In this document: positions 62,436-64,000 of the stretch, piece after piece
Layout: the number at the start of each line of letters is the position of its first letter
How positions within the stretch are numbered: position 1 is the first letter of the stretch
The notes under the pieces: generated by a model
The model's database searches: none
What the model saw: the letters and a program-made list of their open reading frames with translations, nothing else
What the model was told of the DNA's origin: nothing
Program-made: the position numbers and the translations under genes
NCBI GenBank assembly: GCA_963798805.1
Contig: CAWCVC010000015.1
Coordinates: 357,155 to 421,154 of the forward strand
DNA length: 64,000 nt
From: CAVZCK01 sp963798805
GTDB lineage: Bacteria; Pseudomonadota; Alphaproteobacteria; Rhizobiales; Rhodomicrobiaceae
Direction: 5' to 3'

Positions 62436-63529
62436 ATGGCACAAACCGTCAGCATCATCATCGCCTCTGAGGACCGCGCGCGTTTGGCGGCGGTTATTGA
62501 GGATCGCAACAGCGCGCAGAAGCACGTTCAGCGGGCACGGATCGTTCTTCTTTCGGCAGACAGGCTGCCCGTTCTGGAGGTGGCGAGGCAGATCGGTGGC
62601 AGTCGCCCGGCGGTGTGGCGCTGGCAGTTGCGATATGCCGAGCAAGGGGTGGATGGCCTCTTGCGGGACAAGACGCGCAAGCCGGGCAAAGCCCCTGTTC
62701 AGTTGGAGACCGTGGCCAGGGTGCTGGCGCTGCCATGCTCCGAGCCACCCCATAACGCGACGCATTGGACCGGCCGGGCGGTCGCCAAGGCTGTCGGCGT
62801 CAGCTTGCGGACGGTGCAACGCATCTGGGATGGGCATCGCCTTCAACCTCACCGCTTACGCACCTTCAAGATGTCCAACGATCCCGCCTTTGCCGCGAAA
62901 GTGGAGGATGTCGTCGGCCTGTACATGGAGCCGCCCTGTCATGCCGTGGTGCTGTCCATCGATGAGAAAAGCCAGATTCAGGCGCTCGATCGCACGCAAC
63001 CCGGCCTTCCGCTGAAGCCCGGCAAATGCGCAACCATGACCCACGATTATAAGCGGAATGGCACCACCACCCTGTTCGCCGCGCTCAATATTCTCGATGG
63101 CACCGTGTTGGGGCGTTGCATGCAAAAGCACCGGCATCAGGAGTTTATCAAGTTCCTCAATGCGGTGGAGCGCGCCGTTCCGGCGGGAAAGGTCATCCAT
63201 GCCATCCTCGACAATTACGCCACCCACAAGCATCCCAAGGTCAAGCAATGGCTGGCCGACAATCCGCGCTGGGTCTTCCACTTCACGCCCACATCCGCAT
63301 TCCCCGCCTTCGCGGGGACAGGCTCTGGCTCAACGCCGTCGAGGGCTTCTTCTCAGTCATCACCCGAAGGCGCATCCGTCGCGGCGTCTTCAAATCCATC
63401 GCCGAATTGGAAGATGCCATCCGCCGCTACATCCGCGATCACAACGGTCACCCCAAGCCCTTTGTCTGGACGAAATCCGCCAAAGAAATTTTCGGCAAAC
63501 TCAAGCGCCTGCCTGCACCATCTGAATGA
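62436..63529 (+). pseudogene. IS630 transposase gene broken by a short palindromic insertion
   Basis: The frame starts MAQTVSIIIASEDRARLAAV, has the HTH LEVARQIGGSRPAVWRWQLR, then the catalytic Asp residues in LSIDEKSQIQALDRTQP and HAILDNYATHKHPKVKQW. After HFTPTSA a 23-base palindromic insertion near 63299-63325 shifts the frame. The correct text (WLNAVEGFFSVITRRRIRRG, with the catalytic Glu, to GKLKRLPAPSE) continues two bases off and ends at 63529. The transposase is therefore likely inactive. Confidence 0.88.
63299..63325 (+). repeat. Palindromic insertion in the IS630 transposase gene
   Basis: CCCCGC (63302-63307) pairs with GCGGGG (63312-63317) around CTTC, followed by ACAGGCTC. Compared with the expected protein, about 23 bases are extra here. 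The form resembles the common REP-like hairpins of alphaproteobacteria and is different from the istA units. Confidence 0.75.
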
Positions 63530-63539
63530 GTCAGTGCAC

Positions 63540-63863
63540 TAGCGAGTTCTGCCATTGCTGCTTTGATTTCGGATGCTTCAGACCCGGTAAGGTCCGCTTC
63601 AGGTAATCGGCGGCAACTTCCTTAAAGCTCGGCGTCTTCGGTTGTCTCGCGCCACGTTCTTGCTGCGGATCAATGCCTCGCGAGATCTTATCTCGCATTT
63701 CGCCGGCCAGCGCTTCAGCCTTTGCGACTGTGACGCGGCTCAGCGATCCGAGTCCTAAGTCGCGCGTCCGACCTTGGAAGGAATAGCGGAAAATCCAGCT
63801 TCGCGACTTGCCAGCGGTTTGGATATACAGATTTCGGCTTACCCTCGTCAGCTTCTTGCCCAT
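63540..63863 (-). pseudogene. P4-type tyrosine integrase, N-terminal part before the IS630
   Basis: MGKKLTRVSRNLYIQTAGKS RSWIFRYSFQGRTRDLGLGS LSRVTVAKAEALAGEMRDKI is the DUF4102 arm-type DNA-binding domain that opens P4-like integrases, followed by FKEVAADYLKRTLPGLKHPK SKQQWQNSL, where the IS630 interrupts. Intact length would be about 387 residues. The remaining 63864-64000 should hold its promoter and possibly the attachment site; no tRNA end is visible there. Confidence 0.9.
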
Positions 63864-64000
63864 GCGCGCAGCCCCATAGTTCGCCTTCGGGTTGCAGGAC
63901 TTTGAGCGATGTTAGCGAAGGGAATTTAATGCCAATGGCCTGATTTGATTGCGATTTTAGCCAATCGGGCCGATTCTGGCATGAGCCGAAGAGGTGTTAA

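Larger units (their letters stand above)
62379..63539 (+). mobile_element. IS630-family insertion sequence (1161 bp) in the integrase gene
   Basis: Both ends begin GTGCACTGAC (inverted on the right), flanked by TA at 62377-62378 and 63540-63541. Removing the element and one TA restores a continuous integrase frame (QWQNSL then AAYVF). It differs from the IS630 at 12301-13430 in ends and transposase. Confidence 0.92.

Noticed and set aside
63864..64000. Possible attachment site upstream of the integrase
   Set aside because: No direct repeat with 47946-48348 and no tRNA 3' end could be found by eye, so no site is claimed.

Overview
The window looks like an accessory stretch of a high-GC alphaproteobacterial chromosome, most likely from the order Hyphomicrobiales. 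The evidence is the run of alphaproteobacterial-type proteins (a fused NarK1-NarK2 transporter with narGHJI, an Rrf2/NsrR-like NO sensor, a group III truncated haemoglobin, Bug-type tripartite transporters, DUF993) and rhizobial-style intergenic palindromes. No rRNA, tRNA or CRISPR array was seen.

Region by region: 1-4.4 kb holds two IS1380 copies in inverted orientation around an IS110 transposase gene and a decayed conjugation (TraG/VirD4) remnant. 4.8-6.4 kb is a secreted TPR protein with a recent 306-bp internal duplication. 6.9-24.2 kb is a graveyard: a broken GST, two frameshifted FAD monooxygenases, a broken TetR, a group II intron reverse-transcriptase piece, ABC exporter pieces, a broken chemotaxis receptor and several IS elements. 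Inside it sits one intact four-gene sugar-type (CUT2) ABC transporter at 13.7-18.1 kb.

24.6-34.0 kb is an intact catabolic island read left to right: a Gfo/Idh/MocA dehydrogenase, tctCBA transporter genes, a TetR regulator, a second Gfo/Idh/MocA enzyme, a DUF993 aldolase-like protein, a sugar isomerase/epimerase-like protein and an SDR. Together these suggest uptake of a carboxylated sugar-like compound followed by oxidation, isomerisation and aldol cleavage. The substrate is not known.

34.2-47.9 kb is a nitrate respiration and NO-response island: nsrR-like repressor, truncated haemoglobin, PAS protein, Crp/Fnr (Dnr-type) regulator, narK1K2 fusion, narG, narH, narJ, narI and a parvulin. Two FNR-type boxes lie between the regulator and narK. 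A DUF421 membrane-protein gene sits on the opposite strand between narG and narH.

48.3-63.9 kb looks like a degraded integrative element or satellite. It has a P4-type integrase gene split by an IS630, an HNH nuclease, a RepB-like primase gene split by an IS21, a frameshifted RepA-like AAA ATPase, and lower-GC cargo: a Panacea (DUF4065) protein with small neighbours, a nuclease-like protein and a small possible toxin. IS boundaries with target duplications could be read for IS1380 (TTAG), two IS630 (TA), IS5 (CTAA) and IS21 (CCGGG). The most unusual signal is a 33-bp palindromic unit present three times inside istA of the IS21 copy, each copy breaking the reading frame; a different short palindrome similarly breaks the IS630 transposase gene.
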